Shown: positions 25,323 through 34,756 of the stretch, piece by piece
Numbering within the stretch: position 1 is the stretch's first letter
Layout: each line of letters starts with the position of its first letter
Assembly: GCA_037481875.1 (NCBI GenBank)
Contig: JBBFKY010000003.1
Coordinates: 344,428 to 408,427 of the forward strand
Source of the DNA: Desulfosoma sp.
Lineage (GTDB): Bacteria > Desulfobacterota > Syntrophobacteria > Syntrophobacterales > DSM-9756
Length of the DNA: 64,000 bases
Direction: 5' to 3'
Program-made: the position numbers and the translations under genes
The notes under the pieces: model-generated
Database searches by the model: none
What the model was told of the DNA's origin: nothing
What the model saw: the letters and a program-made list of their open reading frames with translations, nothing else

Positions 25323-26903
25323 ATGAAGGTCCTTATCTGTGACGGGATGCACGCTCAGGGTTTGAACATTTTACGTGCCGATTCGGACGTGGAAGTTTTG
25401 GCGCCGGATCAGCCCAGCGCCGACCAGATTCGAGAGATGCTGCCGGAATGCGACGCCATGGTGGTGCGCAGTCGCACCAAAGTTACCGAAGAACTCCTGG
25501 ACAACGCTCCTCGCCTTAAGGTGATCGGCCGAGCGGGTACAGGTGTGGACAATATCAATGTTCCTGCAGCCAGTGCTCGTGGAATTCTTGTCATGAACAC
25601 GCCTGGAGCCAACGCCATGGCGGCCGCGGAACACACGATGGCTCTGATGCTGGCTCTGGCTCGCCATGTGCCTCAAGCGACCCAGTCCATGCGAGAAGGC
25701 CGCTGGGACAAGAAGCGTTTCATGGGCACCGAACTGTACCAACAAACCCTGGGGATCATCGGCCTGGGGAAAATTGGAACCATTGTCGCCGATCGGGCTC
25801 TTGGTTTCAAAATGAACGTGCTGGCCCATGACCCACACATCACCCCGGAAACAGCGGCCATTCTAGGAACCGAATGGGTAGAGCTTGACGAGTTGTGGCA
25901 GCGCTCAGACTTCATTACCCTCCACACACCCCTCACCCCCGAAACACGAAACCTCATCAATCGAGACACTCTCGCCAAAATGAAAAAGGGGGTACGAATC
26001 ATCAACTGTGCCCGCGGTGGCCTCATCGACGAAGAGGCCCTCTATGAGGCGCTGGTGGCCGGACATGCGGCCGGAGCGGCCTTGGATGTTTTCGCCAAGG
26101 AACCTCCGGAAGGAAGCCCGCTCCTGACTTTACCCAATGTCATTTTCACGCCGCATTTGGGAGCTTCCAGTTACCAAGCCCAGGAAAACGTCTCCAGAGC
26201 CATCGCCACCCAGATTTTAGACTATCTGAAACGGGGTATTATTCGAAACGCCGTGAATTTTCCGTCCATCAGTGCTCGAGAATACGACCGTATTCGTCCC
26301 TACATGGTCCTCGCCGAAAGACTCGGACACCTGCACGGCCAGTTGAGCACGCCCATCGAACGCGTGGAAATCGAATACAGCGGCCCGGAACTTCAGGAAT
26401 TACCATTGGATCCCTTGACCCAAAGCATCGCCAAGGGGCTTTTGGATCCCGTCCTGGCCGAAAAGGTCAATTTGGTGAACGCCCCCATGCTTTTGCAGGA
26501 ACGCAAAATCCAGCTCACAGCCACCCGGACTTCAGAAAGTCGAGGCTACACCGGTCTCATTCGAGTCACCGTGGAAAGTAAGGGCCAAAAGAAATCAGCT
26601 ACCGGCGCCGTTTTTCCCGAAAACGAAATCCGCCTTATTCGCCTCAACACCTATAGGTTGGAAGCTGAACTGGAAGGCATCAATCTGATTGTTCAAAACA
26701 AGGACACTCCTGGCGTTATCGGCTTTATCGGCACCACTTTGGGGGCCTATCAAGTGAACATTGCCAATATGCACCTGAGCCGCACGCCTGACAGGGACAG
26801 GGCTGTAGCCATTATTCGCCTTGATAGCGAAGCTCCCGAAGAAGCCCTACGAACCCTTCGAGAGAACCCAAGCATTCTTTCCGTCGAACAAGTGTGGTTG
26901 TAA
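25323..26903 (+). CDS. serA: D-3-phosphoglycerate dehydrogenase
   Basis: 526 residues, the long form with three C-terminal regulatory regions. The NAD-binding site is GLGKIG (147-152); catalytic residues are R231 (NCARGG), E260 (AKEPP) and H278 (TPHLG). An allosteric substrate-binding domain (about 320-450) and an ACT domain (about 455-526, NLIVQNKDTPGVIGFIGTTLGAYQVNIANM) follow. It oxidises 3-phosphoglycerate to phosphohydroxypyruvate, the first step of serine synthesis, and the ACT domain normally mediates feedback by serine. Confidence 0.95.
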   Translation: MKVLICDGMHAQGLNILRADSDVEVLAPDQPSADQIREMLPECDAMVVRSRTKVTEELLDNAPRLKVIGRAGTGVDNINVPAASARGILVMNTPGANAMAAAEHTMALMLALARHVPQATQSMREGRWDKKRFMGTELYQQTLGIIGLGKIGTIVADRALGFKMNVLAHDPHITPETAAILGTEWVELDELWQRSDFITLHTPLTPETRNLINRDTLAKMKKGVRIINCARGGLIDEEALYEALVAGHAAGAALDVFAKEPPEGSPLLTLPNVIFTPHLGASSYQAQENVSRAIATQILDYLKRGIIRNAVNFPSISAREYDRIRPYMVLAERLGHLHGQLSTPIERVEIEYSGPELQELPLDPLTQSIAKGLLDPVLAEKVNLVNAPMLLQERKIQLTATRTSESRGYTGLIRVTVESKGQKKSATGAVFPENEIRLIRLNTYRLEAELEGINLIVQNKDTPGVIGFIGTTLGAYQVNIANMHLSRTPDRDRAVAIIRLDSEAPEEALRTLRENPSILSVEQVWL

Positions 26904-26910
26904 TGGCTTC

Positions 26911-26950
26911 AAAAAAGAACCTGCCCGGCCGGAGGGGGGAGCCGGGCAGG
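26911..26950 (-). terminator. intrinsic terminator between convergent serA and ilvE
   Basis: CCTGCCCGGC (26920-26929) and GCCGGGCAGG (26941-26950) form a 10-bp stem. On the minus strand it is followed by TTCTTTTTT, making a good terminator for transcription coming from ilvE, although it lies ~170 bases past the ilvE stop. It may also slow plus-strand transcription leaving serA. Confidence 0.6.
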
Positions 26951-27117
26951 CCAAGGAGGGGTTAGGAGAAGGCGACATCGCGTTCGCCTACCTGTGCGTA
27001 CTTTAATGACATCCTGAACGGAATTCAACCCCTCTGCGCAGAATCCTTGATGACATTTTCGTGGCAAACGAGCCCACCCCGCAGGTCAGGACGGCCAAGG
27101 GATGGGCGCCAAGGTCC

Positions 27118-28191
27118 CTAAATGTCTAGACGATAAACCCATCCAAAGGGATCTTCCTTCTCACCGTATTGAATCGCTGTGATTTCATCATAGAAACGTC
27201 GGGACCATTCCCCCACGCCTCCGTCGGCCACTTTGTAAATCTTGTCCTTGTAACAGACCTGACCTACGGGTGAAATGACAGCCGCGGTACCTGTTCCAAA
27301 AACTTCCTTCATCGTTCCGGACTCGATGGCGTCGACGACTTCATCAATGGCGATGGGTCGCTCATGGACGGTGAGGCCCCAATGTTTGGCCAAATGAATA
27401 ACGGAATCGCGGGTGACCCCGGGAAGAATGGAACCGCTCAGGGGAGGTGTCACCAGTTCGTCTTTGAAGAGGAAGAAGATGTTCATGGTGCCCACTTCTT
27501 CCACGTAGCGGCGCTCCACGGCGTCCAACCACAGCACCTGCGTGTAGCCTTTTTTCTTGGCCACCTCCTGCGCACGAAGGCTCGCCGCGTAATTGGCCAT
27601 GGTCTTGGCTTCCCCGACACCACCCCGCACGGCCCGCACATATTCGTCCGTGACATAGATTTTTACAGGATTGAACCCTTCCGGATAATAAGCTCCCACA
27701 GGCCCGGTAATCACATAGTGAATGTATTCCGTCGCCGGTCGCACACCCAGATGGGGTTCCGAAGCGATCATGGTAGGCCGGATGTAAAGGGAAGCGCCTT
27801 TGCTTCGAGGTACCCAGTCCGCATCCAGGCGCACCAAGGTTTCGATGGCCTGAAGGTGAAAATGAATGTCCACTTCGGGCATACATAGGCGCTGCGCGGA
27901 CCGGTTGAAACGCTTCATGTTCTCCAAAGGACGAAAGAAGAGAATGCGTCCATCGGCGCAGCGGTAGGCTTTGAGCCCTTCAAATATGCCTTGGCCGTAA
28001 TGAAGCACCATGGCGGCCGGATCCAAAGGCAGCGGCCCATAAGGGACAATACGGGCGTTTGTCCACCCGCCATCGGTCTTAAAGTCCATAAGGAACATAT
28101 GATCCGTAAAGACTTTACCGAAAACCAATCCCGCATCCGCCGGTCGAGTTTTTCTCTGTTGCGGTGCCACAGCATGAATGGCGATTTCCAT
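27118..28191 (-). CDS. ilvE: Branched-chain-amino-acid aminotransferase
   Basis: 357 residues from the ATG at 28191, which follows GGGAGGTG at ideal spacing; an upstream in-frame start would add 21 unlikely residues. It is a fold-type IV PLP enzyme of the larger eukaryote-like BCAT group: LHYGQGIFEGLKAYRCADG, GASLYIRPTMIASE, GGVGEAKTMANYAASLRAQ with the PLP lysine, and EEVGTMNIFFLFKDELVTPPL. It transfers amino groups between Leu/Ile/Val and 2-oxoglutarate, and may also act on arylpyruvates. It is probably in one unit with the upstream ABC ATPase (74-base gap). Confidence 0.93.
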   Translation of the reverse strand: MEIAIHAVAPQQRKTRPADAGLVFGKVFTDHMFLMDFKTDGGWTNARIVPYGPLPLDPAAMVLHYGQGIFEGLKAYRCADGRILFFRPLENMKRFNRSAQRLCMPEVDIHFHLQAIETLVRLDADWVPRSKGASLYIRPTMIASEPHLGVRPATEYIHYVITGPVGAYYPEGFNPVKIYVTDEYVRAVRGGVGEAKTMANYAASLRAQEVAKKKGYTQVLWLDAVERRYVEEVGTMNIFFLFKDELVTPPLSGSILPGVTRDSVIHLAKHWGLTVHERPIAIDEVVDAIESGTMKEVFGTGTAAVISPVGQVCYKDKIYKVADGGVGEWSRRFYDEITAIQYGEKEDPFGWVYRLDI

Positions 28192-28265
28192 AGTCACCTC
28201 CCCACGAAGACTGACCCTTTTTCGATACAGAACCCCCTCTTTCCCACGATCCAAAGCCGACCCCG

Positions 28266-29006
28266 TCAGTGGGTCAAAATCTTGCTCAAGAACAGCCGCG
28301 TCCGCTCATTCTGCGGGTTGGTAAAAAACTCTTGAGGAGGCGCGCTTTCCAGTAAACGCCCCTCGTCCATGAACACCACGCGGTGCGCCACTTCCCGAGC
28401 GAACCCCATCTCGTGGGTGACCACCACCATGGTCATCCCTTCCTTGGCCAAATTCTTCATGACATCGAGCACTTCGTTAATCATTTCCGGATCCAATGCC
28501 GATGTCGGTTCATCGAACAGCATGATCTTGGGCCGCATGGCTAACCCTCGAGCAATGGCCACCCTCTGCTGTTGTCCTCCGGAAAGTTGCGCCGGGTAAT
28601 GGTTCGCTTTTTCTCGAATCCCGACCTTCTCCAAAATCTCAAGCGCCAACTCCTCGGCTTCCTTTCTCGACATCTTACGAACCTTCATGGGAGCCAAGGT
28701 GATATTTTCCAAAGCCGTCATGTGCGGGTAGAGATTAAACTGCTGAAAGACAAAACCGATTTCAGCCCGCAGCTTGGTGATGTCTGTACGAGGATCGTTC
28801 AGATCCATGCCATCGACCACGATAGTTCCCTTTTGAATGGGTTCCAGTTTGTTGATGCAGCGAATCATGGTGCTCTTTCCCGACCCGCTCGGCCCACAGA
28901 CCACCACCACTTCCCCAGCGGCCACATCAAAGTCGATATCCCTGAGGACATGCAACGGGCCGAACCATTTGTTGACACCCCGAAAAAGGATCATGGGCAT
29001 TCCCAT
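28266..29006 (-). CDS. glnQ: Polar amino-acid ABC transporter ATPase (GlnQ/HisP type)
   Basis: 246 residues: Walker [14 protein letters not shown]-loop [18 protein letters not shown], signature [17 protein letters not shown], Walker [15 protein letters not shown] and switch [18 protein letters not shown]. The order and spacing are those of the GlnQ family that powers uptake of glutamine, glutamate, arginine or other polar amino acids. No cognate permease or binding-protein gene is in the window, so the partners must be encoded elsewhere. The start has only a weak ribosome site; GTG or ATG alternatives nearby would change the N terminus by a few residues. Confidence 0.9.
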   Translation of the reverse strand: MGMPMILFRGVNKWFGPLHVLRDIDFDVAAGEVVVVCGPSGSGKSTMIRCINKLEPIQKGTIVVDGMDLNDPRTDITKLRAEIGFVFQQFNLYPHMTALENITLAPMKVRKMSRKEAEELALEILEKVGIREKANHYPAQLSGGQQQRVAIARGLAMRPKIMLFDEPTSALDPEMINEVLDVMKNLAKEGMTMVVVTHEMGFAREVAHRVVFMDEGRLLESAPPQEFFTNPQNERTRLFLSKILTH

Positions 29007-29357
29007 GGCACAGAACAGACTCCAGCGTTGCTTTCAAACGTCATCGGCGATGATTCGAAACGTTACATTACGCCACCGGGCGGCCCTGCGCAAGGATCGA
29101 AATCCCGACAATCGTACTCAAAAGCTTCGATCATCCGTGCGCCCGATAAAGAATCCCTGCCGGAAGAGAAACCCTTGTTTCCAAAAGTTTCCGCCGCGGT
29201 TTTCAAGGTGGTGTCTGAAGCAGCGAGCTGTGCCTTAAATTGAAAGACGGTTTTCGGATTTTTTGAGGAAGTTCCGCCAAAAAATCGTGAGGTTCCGACA
29301 TTGTGGAAAAGACGTTGGCCGGGAACGGAAAAAACAGCCGAAAGAGTCTTTGACGCT
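29007..29357. other. 351-bp gap with no supported gene
   Basis: Lies between the end of the ABC-2 permease gene and the start of the amino-acid ATPase gene, both on the minus strand. I see no credible reading frame, RNA, repeat of the local family or clear promoter. Confidence 0.4.
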
Positions 29358-30095
29358 TTAATCCCTTGCTCGATCCACGGTAAAGACCGCCATCATGAAA
29401 CAGGCTGCACCCAAGAAAGCAAGCAGGACATAAGGAAAGGCATCCGGGGTTCGGCCAAAGGCTGCTTCGCGCATGGCTGAAGTGGCATGAGTAATCGGTA
29501 AGAACTGAAGCATTTTCTGAGCCCATACGGGCAGATGGGCTAAAGGAAAAAAGGTGCCGCCCAGAAAAGCCATGGGCGTGATGATAAAGTTGCTCATAAA
29601 AGCTTGATCCGCATGGGATTTTACGAGCATCGCCAAAGCCACGGCAAGCCCTGAAAAAACCAAGCTGTTTAAGATGAAAGCAGCCCAAAACAAGATGTTG
29701 TACGAGAGGAAAACCCCAAAGAGGGCCCCGAGCCCGATGATCACCAAACCGGCCAGCATGGCACGGGTCACGCCGGCCAGCACTTCGCCCAGCACGTAAT
29801 CTACATGGCTTATGGGAGCCGCTTGAAACTCCTCAAAAATGTGCCAATAAAACCGTGCAATATTGATCTCGCTTCCTATGGCAAAGGCCTGCGTCATGCT
29901 CGTCATGGCCGCCAACCCAGGAATGAGAAATTCCAAGTAATCGGACCCTTGCACATGCACGTGCCGACCCATGCCATAGCCGAACGCCACCAGATAAAGC
30001 AGGGGCGCGACAGACCAGGAAAGCACCTGTCGGAATAAACGGCGACGTAGGATAAGAATTTCCCTTAGATAAACGGCGGCCCAAGCGCCACTCAT
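29358..30095 (-). CDS. ABC-2 type transporter permease
   Basis: 245 residues from the ATG at 30095, which overlaps the last codons of the upstream ATPase gene by 4 bases. A basic N-terminal amphipathic segment (AVYLREILILRRRLFRQVLSW) precedes six hydrophobic segments and the ABC-2 signature region (NFIITPMAFLGGTFFPLAHLPVWAQKMLQFLPITHAT). It is an export-type permease of the DrrB/NodJ/YadH group. Substrates of this group range from drugs to glycolipids; nothing in the sequence decides which. Confidence 0.85.
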   Translation of the reverse strand: MSGAWAAVYLREILILRRRLFRQVLSWSVAPLLYLVAFGYGMGRHVHVQGSDYLEFLIPGLAAMTSMTQAFAIGSEINIARFYWHIFEEFQAAPISHVDYVLGEVLAGVTRAMLAGLVIIGLGALFGVFLSYNILFWAAFILNSLVFSGLAVALAMLVKSHADQAFMSNFIITPMAFLGGTFFPLAHLPVWAQKMLQFLPITHATSAMREAAFGRTPDAFPYVLLAFLGAACFMMAVFTVDRARD

Positions 30096-30928
30096 GCCAC
30101 CCTCTTTCCCGTATAGAACAGAAAGGCATCTTCCAGATTCACCCGTCGCAGAGTATAGCCGTTTCGATGAGCTTCGGCATACTGACGAGCCGATTCTCTG
30201 TCTGGAAAATAATGAGTCTGCATCTCGTTTTCCCGGTAGGAATCGATGGCCCATTGCCCCAGGCCGTCCATGAGTCTCCTCGGGGTGTCAATGACCACGA
30301 TCTTGCCTTCATCGATGAAAGCCACGCGGTCGGCCAAAAATTCGGCTTCTTCGATGTAATGAGTGGTAAGAAACACCGTCACGCCGTCTTGCTGAATCTT
30401 TTTGACCAATGTCCAGATACGACGTCGAATGGCTGGATCCAGTCCCACCGTAGGCTCATCCAAAAACAAGACTCTCGGCCGATGCAACAAAGCTCGAGCG
30501 ATCATGAGCCGCCGCTTCATGCCCCCGGAAAGGTGCTTGACCAAACTCGAGCGTTTCTCTTCCAGTCCGACATAATCGAGAAGTTCTTTGATACGATCCC
30601 GAATCGATTTGTTGCTCAAGCCGTAAAGTTTTCCATGAATGAGCAGGTTTTCTTCCACCGTCAGTTCCGCATCCAGGTTGACATGCTGCGTCACCAGCCC
30701 ATGGAGTCTTTTCGCTTTCAAAGCTTCTTTTTCCACATCTTGACCGCCGATTAAAGCCCGACCGCCACTAGGCCGGGTTAAGCCTGTCAGGATGCGGATG
30801 GTGGTCGTCTTGCCGGCTCCATTGGGTCCAAGATAGGCGAAAAGCTCGCCCGCAGCCACGGACAAACTGACCCCTTTAAGAGCTTCCACCGACTTGTAAC
30901 GTTTTTCCAGGTTTTCAATTTCGATCAT
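30092..30928 (-). CDS. ABC-2 type transporter ATPase (DrrA/NodI/CcmA-like)
   Basis: 278 residues: Walker A GPNGAGKTTTIRIL, VTQHVNLDAELTVEENLLIHGKLYG, signature LSGGMKRRLMIARALLHRP, Walker B VLFLDEPTVGLDP and FLTTHYIEEAEFLADRV. A C-terminal extension of about 60 residues follows the ATPase core, as in DrrA-type proteins, and likely contacts the permease. It is coupled to the permease gene by a 4-base overlap. Confidence 0.9.
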   Translation of the reverse strand: MIEIENLEKRYKSVEALKGVSLSVAAGELFAYLGPNGAGKTTTIRILTGLTRPSGGRALIGGQDVEKEALKAKRLHGLVTQHVNLDAELTVEENLLIHGKLYGLSNKSIRDRIKELLDYVGLEEKRSSLVKHLSGGMKRRLMIARALLHRPRVLFLDEPTVGLDPAIRRRIWTLVKKIQQDGVTVFLTTHYIEEAEFLADRVAFIDEGKIVVIDTPRRLMDGLGQWAIDSYRENEMQTHYFPDRESARQYAEAHRNGYTLRRVNLEDAFLFYTGKRVA

Positions 30929-31020
30929 GAAAAGCGCCTCATGGTCCGCCTGGAGGTTTTACCGAGTCCTTCCTTATAATTGTCCAAGAGCGAAAAATCC
31001 AGACCAGCGCTTTTCGGAGG

Positions 31021-31617
31021 CTAGCAACGAGTGGCCTTTAAGAGATAAAGACCAGGTTTATCAACCAGTTCCTGACATCGAAAACCTGCATCCATGAGAA
31101 GCCGTGCCATGGTGGGAGCATCGGGGAGCACGTCACGACGGACGTCGTCGTGAGAGGCATGATGGCGGGCAAGCTCCAGACGACTCAGCAAATGGGCGAT
31201 GATCAAGTCCCCGCCCGGTTTAAGCACTCGAGCCATCTCGGACAAGGCTCGGGAGGGATCGTCAAAATGAGGAAAAGCCGCAAAACATAGGACCCGGTCG
31301 AAAACAGCACTTCGGCAGGGAATGGCATGGACGTCGGCCTGCAGGACATGGGCGGTCACTGCTTGGCATTTCTTCGCGGCTTCGAGGGTCATGGCTCGCG
31401 CCAAATCGAAAGCCACGATGAACCCCGTCGGCCCGATACGCTCAAGGATGTATGGGATAAGAATCCCGGGGCCTGTGCCTACATCCAAGACTTTTTCGCC
31501 GAGTCGTAAACCGAACTCAGGCAGAAGCCCTTCCAAACGACGTCGAACTTCTGGAGGATAACAGGATTCCTCCCATGTGCGGGCCCGCGCTTCAAAAAAT
31601 TCCACCTTGGCAGTCAT
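31021..31617 (-). CDS. Class I SAM-dependent methyltransferase
   Basis: 198 residues from the ATG at 31617 (GGGAGCG upstream). Motif I EKVLDVGTGPGILIPYI and an acidic end of strand 2 (VAFDLARAM) bind SAM. DVHAIPCRSAVFDRVLCFAAFPHFDDPSRALSEMARVLKPGGDLIIAHL is the UbiE/Methyltransf_11 pattern. The substrate is unknown. It sits upstream of the ABC-2 exporter genes on the same strand with a 92-base gap, so it may act on the exported compound or may be independent. Confidence 0.82.
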   Translation of the reverse strand: MTAKVEFFEARARTWEESCYPPEVRRRLEGLLPEFGLRLGEKVLDVGTGPGILIPYILERIGPTGFIVAFDLARAMTLEAAKKCQAVTAHVLQADVHAIPCRSAVFDRVLCFAAFPHFDDPSRALSEMARVLKPGGDLIIAHLLSRLELARHHASHDDVRRDVLPDAPTMARLLMDAGFRCQELVDKPGLYLLKATRC

Positions 31618-31734
31618 GGGGCGCTCCCTAGCCCTCATCTTGTTTTCTGTTGTTTACGATACAAGGAAGGATTCTTTTTGGATCCTAGGTTTCATAGGCA
31701 TTTTCAGAGCGTGTCAGACCACTCGCAAGACCAA

Positions 31735-31860
31735 GGTCTTCATTGCCGTTTCATGGGAGGGGCACGGCGCGCCGTGCTTCTCCAAAACCGAAGCTGAGTC
31801 TTGTCCTGGGGGCCCGGGTCGCTACCCCGCCATTTTTGCGGGAAGCCCCTGAACCGCCGG
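31735..31860. repeat. intergenic repeat, degenerate copy
   Basis: GC-rich inverted blocks (ggggcacggcgcgccgtgc, then gggggcccgggtcgctaccccgcc) resemble the left part of the element at 417-668. No terminal repeats are visible. It occupies the gap between the methyltransferase gene and the interrupted TonB receptor; nothing else is seen in 31618-31991. Confidence 0.45.
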
Positions 31861-31991
31861 GAAAACCACCGCTTCTTTCTCATTATCGAGCTTGGTTTTG
31901 GGCATTGACGCCAGTGCCCCCTTACCCTCTAAGTTTACCTGCGCTCACCGCGGGGACGCACCGATAAATGCGCCTCATGGCCGAACCATTT

Positions 31992-33956
31992 CTAAAACAT
32001 GAGCTTGGCTCCCACCATCACATTGGTACCCGGCATGGGGTATCCAGGGAGATACTCGTAACTTTCATCCAAAATGTTTTCCACAGCCACATAAACTGTG
32101 CCTTCTACGTTGTTGAAAAGTAGAGGAAAACGGTAACTGAGTTTGCCGTTCATGAGGAAATAACCATCGACGCTTTGAGAGTTGATAACCCCGGCACGCC
32201 GAGCCTGCTCGCGAACGGGCATGGATCCCACATGTTCCCCGTCGAGACTGAGGGTCCAACGATCCAGAAAACGCCAATTGACCCCGGCACTCACCGTCCA
32301 TTCAGGGGTATAGGGAAGATCTTCCGGGTCCGCATCCAAGTAAGTTATTCCTACGAACAAGGCCAACCGATCCATGGGATAAATCGTCGCCGTGGCTTCT
32401 ACGCCTTTCAGAGTGTAGTCTTCCAAATTGGTATAAATAGGCGGAAAAGGAGGTGGAGGCAACACGACATAACGATCCGAACCTTTATCTCGAAACAGCG
32501 TGATATCGGTCGTCAACCAGGAACTCCACCGATGACGTAACCCGATTTCATAATGGTTCAGAACCTCGGCATCCAGACTTTTCCAGGAATCTTTCAGAGC
32601 CGGAAGGACACGCTCGGAAAAAACCACCACGTCCAACCCGGGATAAAGCACACCTCGGGCATACCTGGCGTATAGTTCCGTCTCCTTATACCCCAGTACA
32701 AGTCCTGTTTGAGGAGCCCATCGTGAATCAAAGTCTGTGTGATCGTAATAGCGAATACCGGCCGAAGGCACGACATGAAAACCTTGCCGGTCCCCGAACA
32801 TGTGGCTAAAAGCCACAAACGGCGAGAGGATGGTGAAGCCGTGACCCTTCCATACGTCCTTTCTGCCATCCGTATAATAGGCGTCATAGTCGCCTTCGGT
32901 TCGCTCCCAGTCGAGACCCGCTGCGATTTCACCACCCGGCCAAAGGGCGAAACGTTCCCGCACCTTCAGTCCGTAAAACAAAAAATCATTGAACAGATCC
33001 TGTCGCACACCACTTGCAGAAGTGGGTTGATTCAACCAATCACCCTCCCCGCTGCTGCGGTACACTTTCAAGAATCCCGATGCCTTTTCGTATTCATTGG
33101 TCAAAGTCGCCGAAAGAAGCCAAAGGCGCGTTTCATAGCGTCCAAGGCGTTGGGACTTTGGAGCCCCTTGCACACCAGGATCGTCGGCATAATTGTCGTT
33201 CCACAGGGTGAAGGCATAGGCTTTCCAATGGGGATTCAGATCCAACCCCACACGTCCGTAAAGATTTCCCAAAGCTCCATCGGCGTTGTCGCGATGTCCG
33301 TCGGAACGACGGTAAGCGCCACCGACGTAATAATTGAAGGGAGCCACAGTGCCACCATGTTCTCCTCGAACCACCACGGTTTCATAGCTGCCGTAGGCAC
33401 CCCCGAGCGTGGTGGTGAAACCTTCGGAAGGCGCGGTTTTGGGCACAAGGTTCACCACCCCGAAAGCATTGCCGAAAAGGTGTGGCTGCGGGCTTTTGTA
33501 AACTTCCACAGATTCCGCTGGATCGATGGGCAAAAGATCCAGCAGAGGGTGATTCCAAATGCTCATGTAAACCGGCACACCATCCACAAAGGTTTTGATT
33601 TCAGCGCCGGGCCGGCTTGATCCCAACCCGCGAATGAACACAGCTCCCCCTGTCGCCCCTCCAAAAGATCCCACAGGATTGTACCGAGATATGGTCACTC
33701 CAGGGGTCCGGCGCAGCGCTGTCTAAAGATCCTACGCGTTCAGGTCTTCCATCTGATCCTAAGTGACAACCGATTTCTGAGCAGCAAAGGCATCCCCTCG
33801 GTTACCTTCGATAATGGGTGACGCTACCACATGGACCGGCTCCAAAACCGCAGCCGTTCCAGGCTCCGCCGCGCCAGAAATGTCGGCCCCTAGAACATAG
33901 AGACCGAGGAGCCAAACGATACTCCCGACACTTTTCACACAGAAACGCCTTTTCAT
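31992..33956 (-). pseudogene. TonB-dependent receptor gene interrupted by three in-frame TAG codons
   Basis: A single frame of about 654 codons encodes a signal peptide (MKRRFCVKSVGSIVWLLGLYV ... SGA-AEPG), a plug domain (EPVHVVASPII, then ALRRTPGVTISRYNPVGSFGG and VFIRGLGSSRPGAEIKTFVDG) and a complete beta-barrel ending in the typical aromatic terminus (GAKLMF). TAG codons at 33759-33761, 33732-33734 and 33723-33725 fall in the plug linker, all in the same frame, with no frameshift: VVT-stop-DQMEDLNA-stop-DL-stop-TALRR. The natural stop is also TAG. The start at 33956 has AGGAGG. Most likely a recently inactivated receptor; amber readthrough is a less likely alternative. It follows the FmdE gene by 4 bases. 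Confidence 0.75.
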
Positions 33957-33960
33957 GACG

Positions 33961-34584
33961 TTAACCTCCTGACAATTTTTCCGCACATGAACGGCAACGG
34001 CTCCCCAATGGGGTACGGATCATTTTGCTCGGCATGGTCGGCTCCCCGCACCCGGAACACGGCCTCGAAGGTTCCATGCGAGCCCTTTCGGGTACCGGCC
34101 CTTCGACCCACGTGGCTTGGAACAAGGATTCAGGATCGGCTTGCAAAATCTCGCGAGTCCGTCGGGTGTGCAGTTCATGAAACTGAGCCTTTTGGGCCGC
34201 ATCGGCCTCGCCGCTCATGATCTTTTTGAGAAGCTCAAGATGTTCTGGGTTATCGCCAAGCCCATCCCCTCTGAGAGCCACTCGAACGCCCCGGCCCAAA
34301 GGCCGGCTGTAAAGGGTCAAGGCGATTTTTCCATAATCCTTGTGATGAAAATTCCCTTTCCCAAACGTGCATCCGGTGAGAACCTGGACGGCGTCCACAA
34401 AACAGGCGTCGTTTTCCACCACGGCCACCAACTCCTCGTCTTCAGCCCGCTCTTGCCGAAGTTCTTTCAAGGCAAGCCTTGCGGCCACAAACCCCAAGGC
34501 CAACCCCGGACACTCATGGCCGTGAAACGCCGCGCACTGCTCCCACATCTCCGTGTTTTTCTTTTCCATATTGCCTTCCATCAT
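33961..34584 (-). CDS. FmdE-family protein with C-terminal zinc ribbon
   Basis: 207 residues from the ATG pair at 34584 (GGAGA upstream). The FmdE domain is visible: CAAFHGHECPGLALGFVAARLAL with conserved His/Cys, VVENDACFVDAVQVLTGCTFGKGN and FHHKDYGKIALTLYSRP. The C-terminal zinc ribbon has CSGCGEP and CRSC. FmdE was named from tungsten/molybdenum formylmethanofuran dehydrogenase operons, but the domain alone is not a known catalytic subunit and often occurs next to metal uptake genes. Here it lies between two TonB receptor genes, which supports a role in metal or metal-cofactor handling (inference). Confidence 0.82.
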   Translation of the reverse strand: MMEGNMEKKNTEMWEQCAAFHGHECPGLALGFVAARLALKELRQERAEDEELVAVVENDACFVDAVQVLTGCTFGKGNFHHKDYGKIALTLYSRPLGRGVRVALRGDGLGDNPEHLELLKKIMSGEADAAQKAQFHELHTRRTREILQADPESLFQATWVEGPVPERARMEPSRPCSGCGEPTMPSKMIRTPLGSRCRSCAEKLSGG

Positions 34585-34756
34585 CGTTCTTTCTCCATAC
34601 TCCAAGAAAATGCAACGGAAAGCCGAACCTTTAAAACAATCCATCCTGATTTCGCGACGCCTCTTTCTCATTGAAGGCGAGGAACCCTTTGAAACCTAGA
34701 CGCATGTGTGGAACCGGTTTCCAAAAAGCAAAGCCCATGAATTTTCGTTCAAAGAT

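Noticed and set aside
32739-33620. 293-codon open frame antisense to the interrupted TonB receptor
   Set aside because: Antisense shadow; considered because the sense gene is broken, but the sense frame has clear receptor motifs and this one has none.
33723-33761. Pyrrolysine or another amber-decoded residue in the TonB receptor
   Set aside because: No pyl genes or suppressor tRNA in the window, TAG is used as a normal stop by several genes including this one, and pyrrolysine is otherwise known from methylamine methyltransferases. Kept only as an alternative in the finding.
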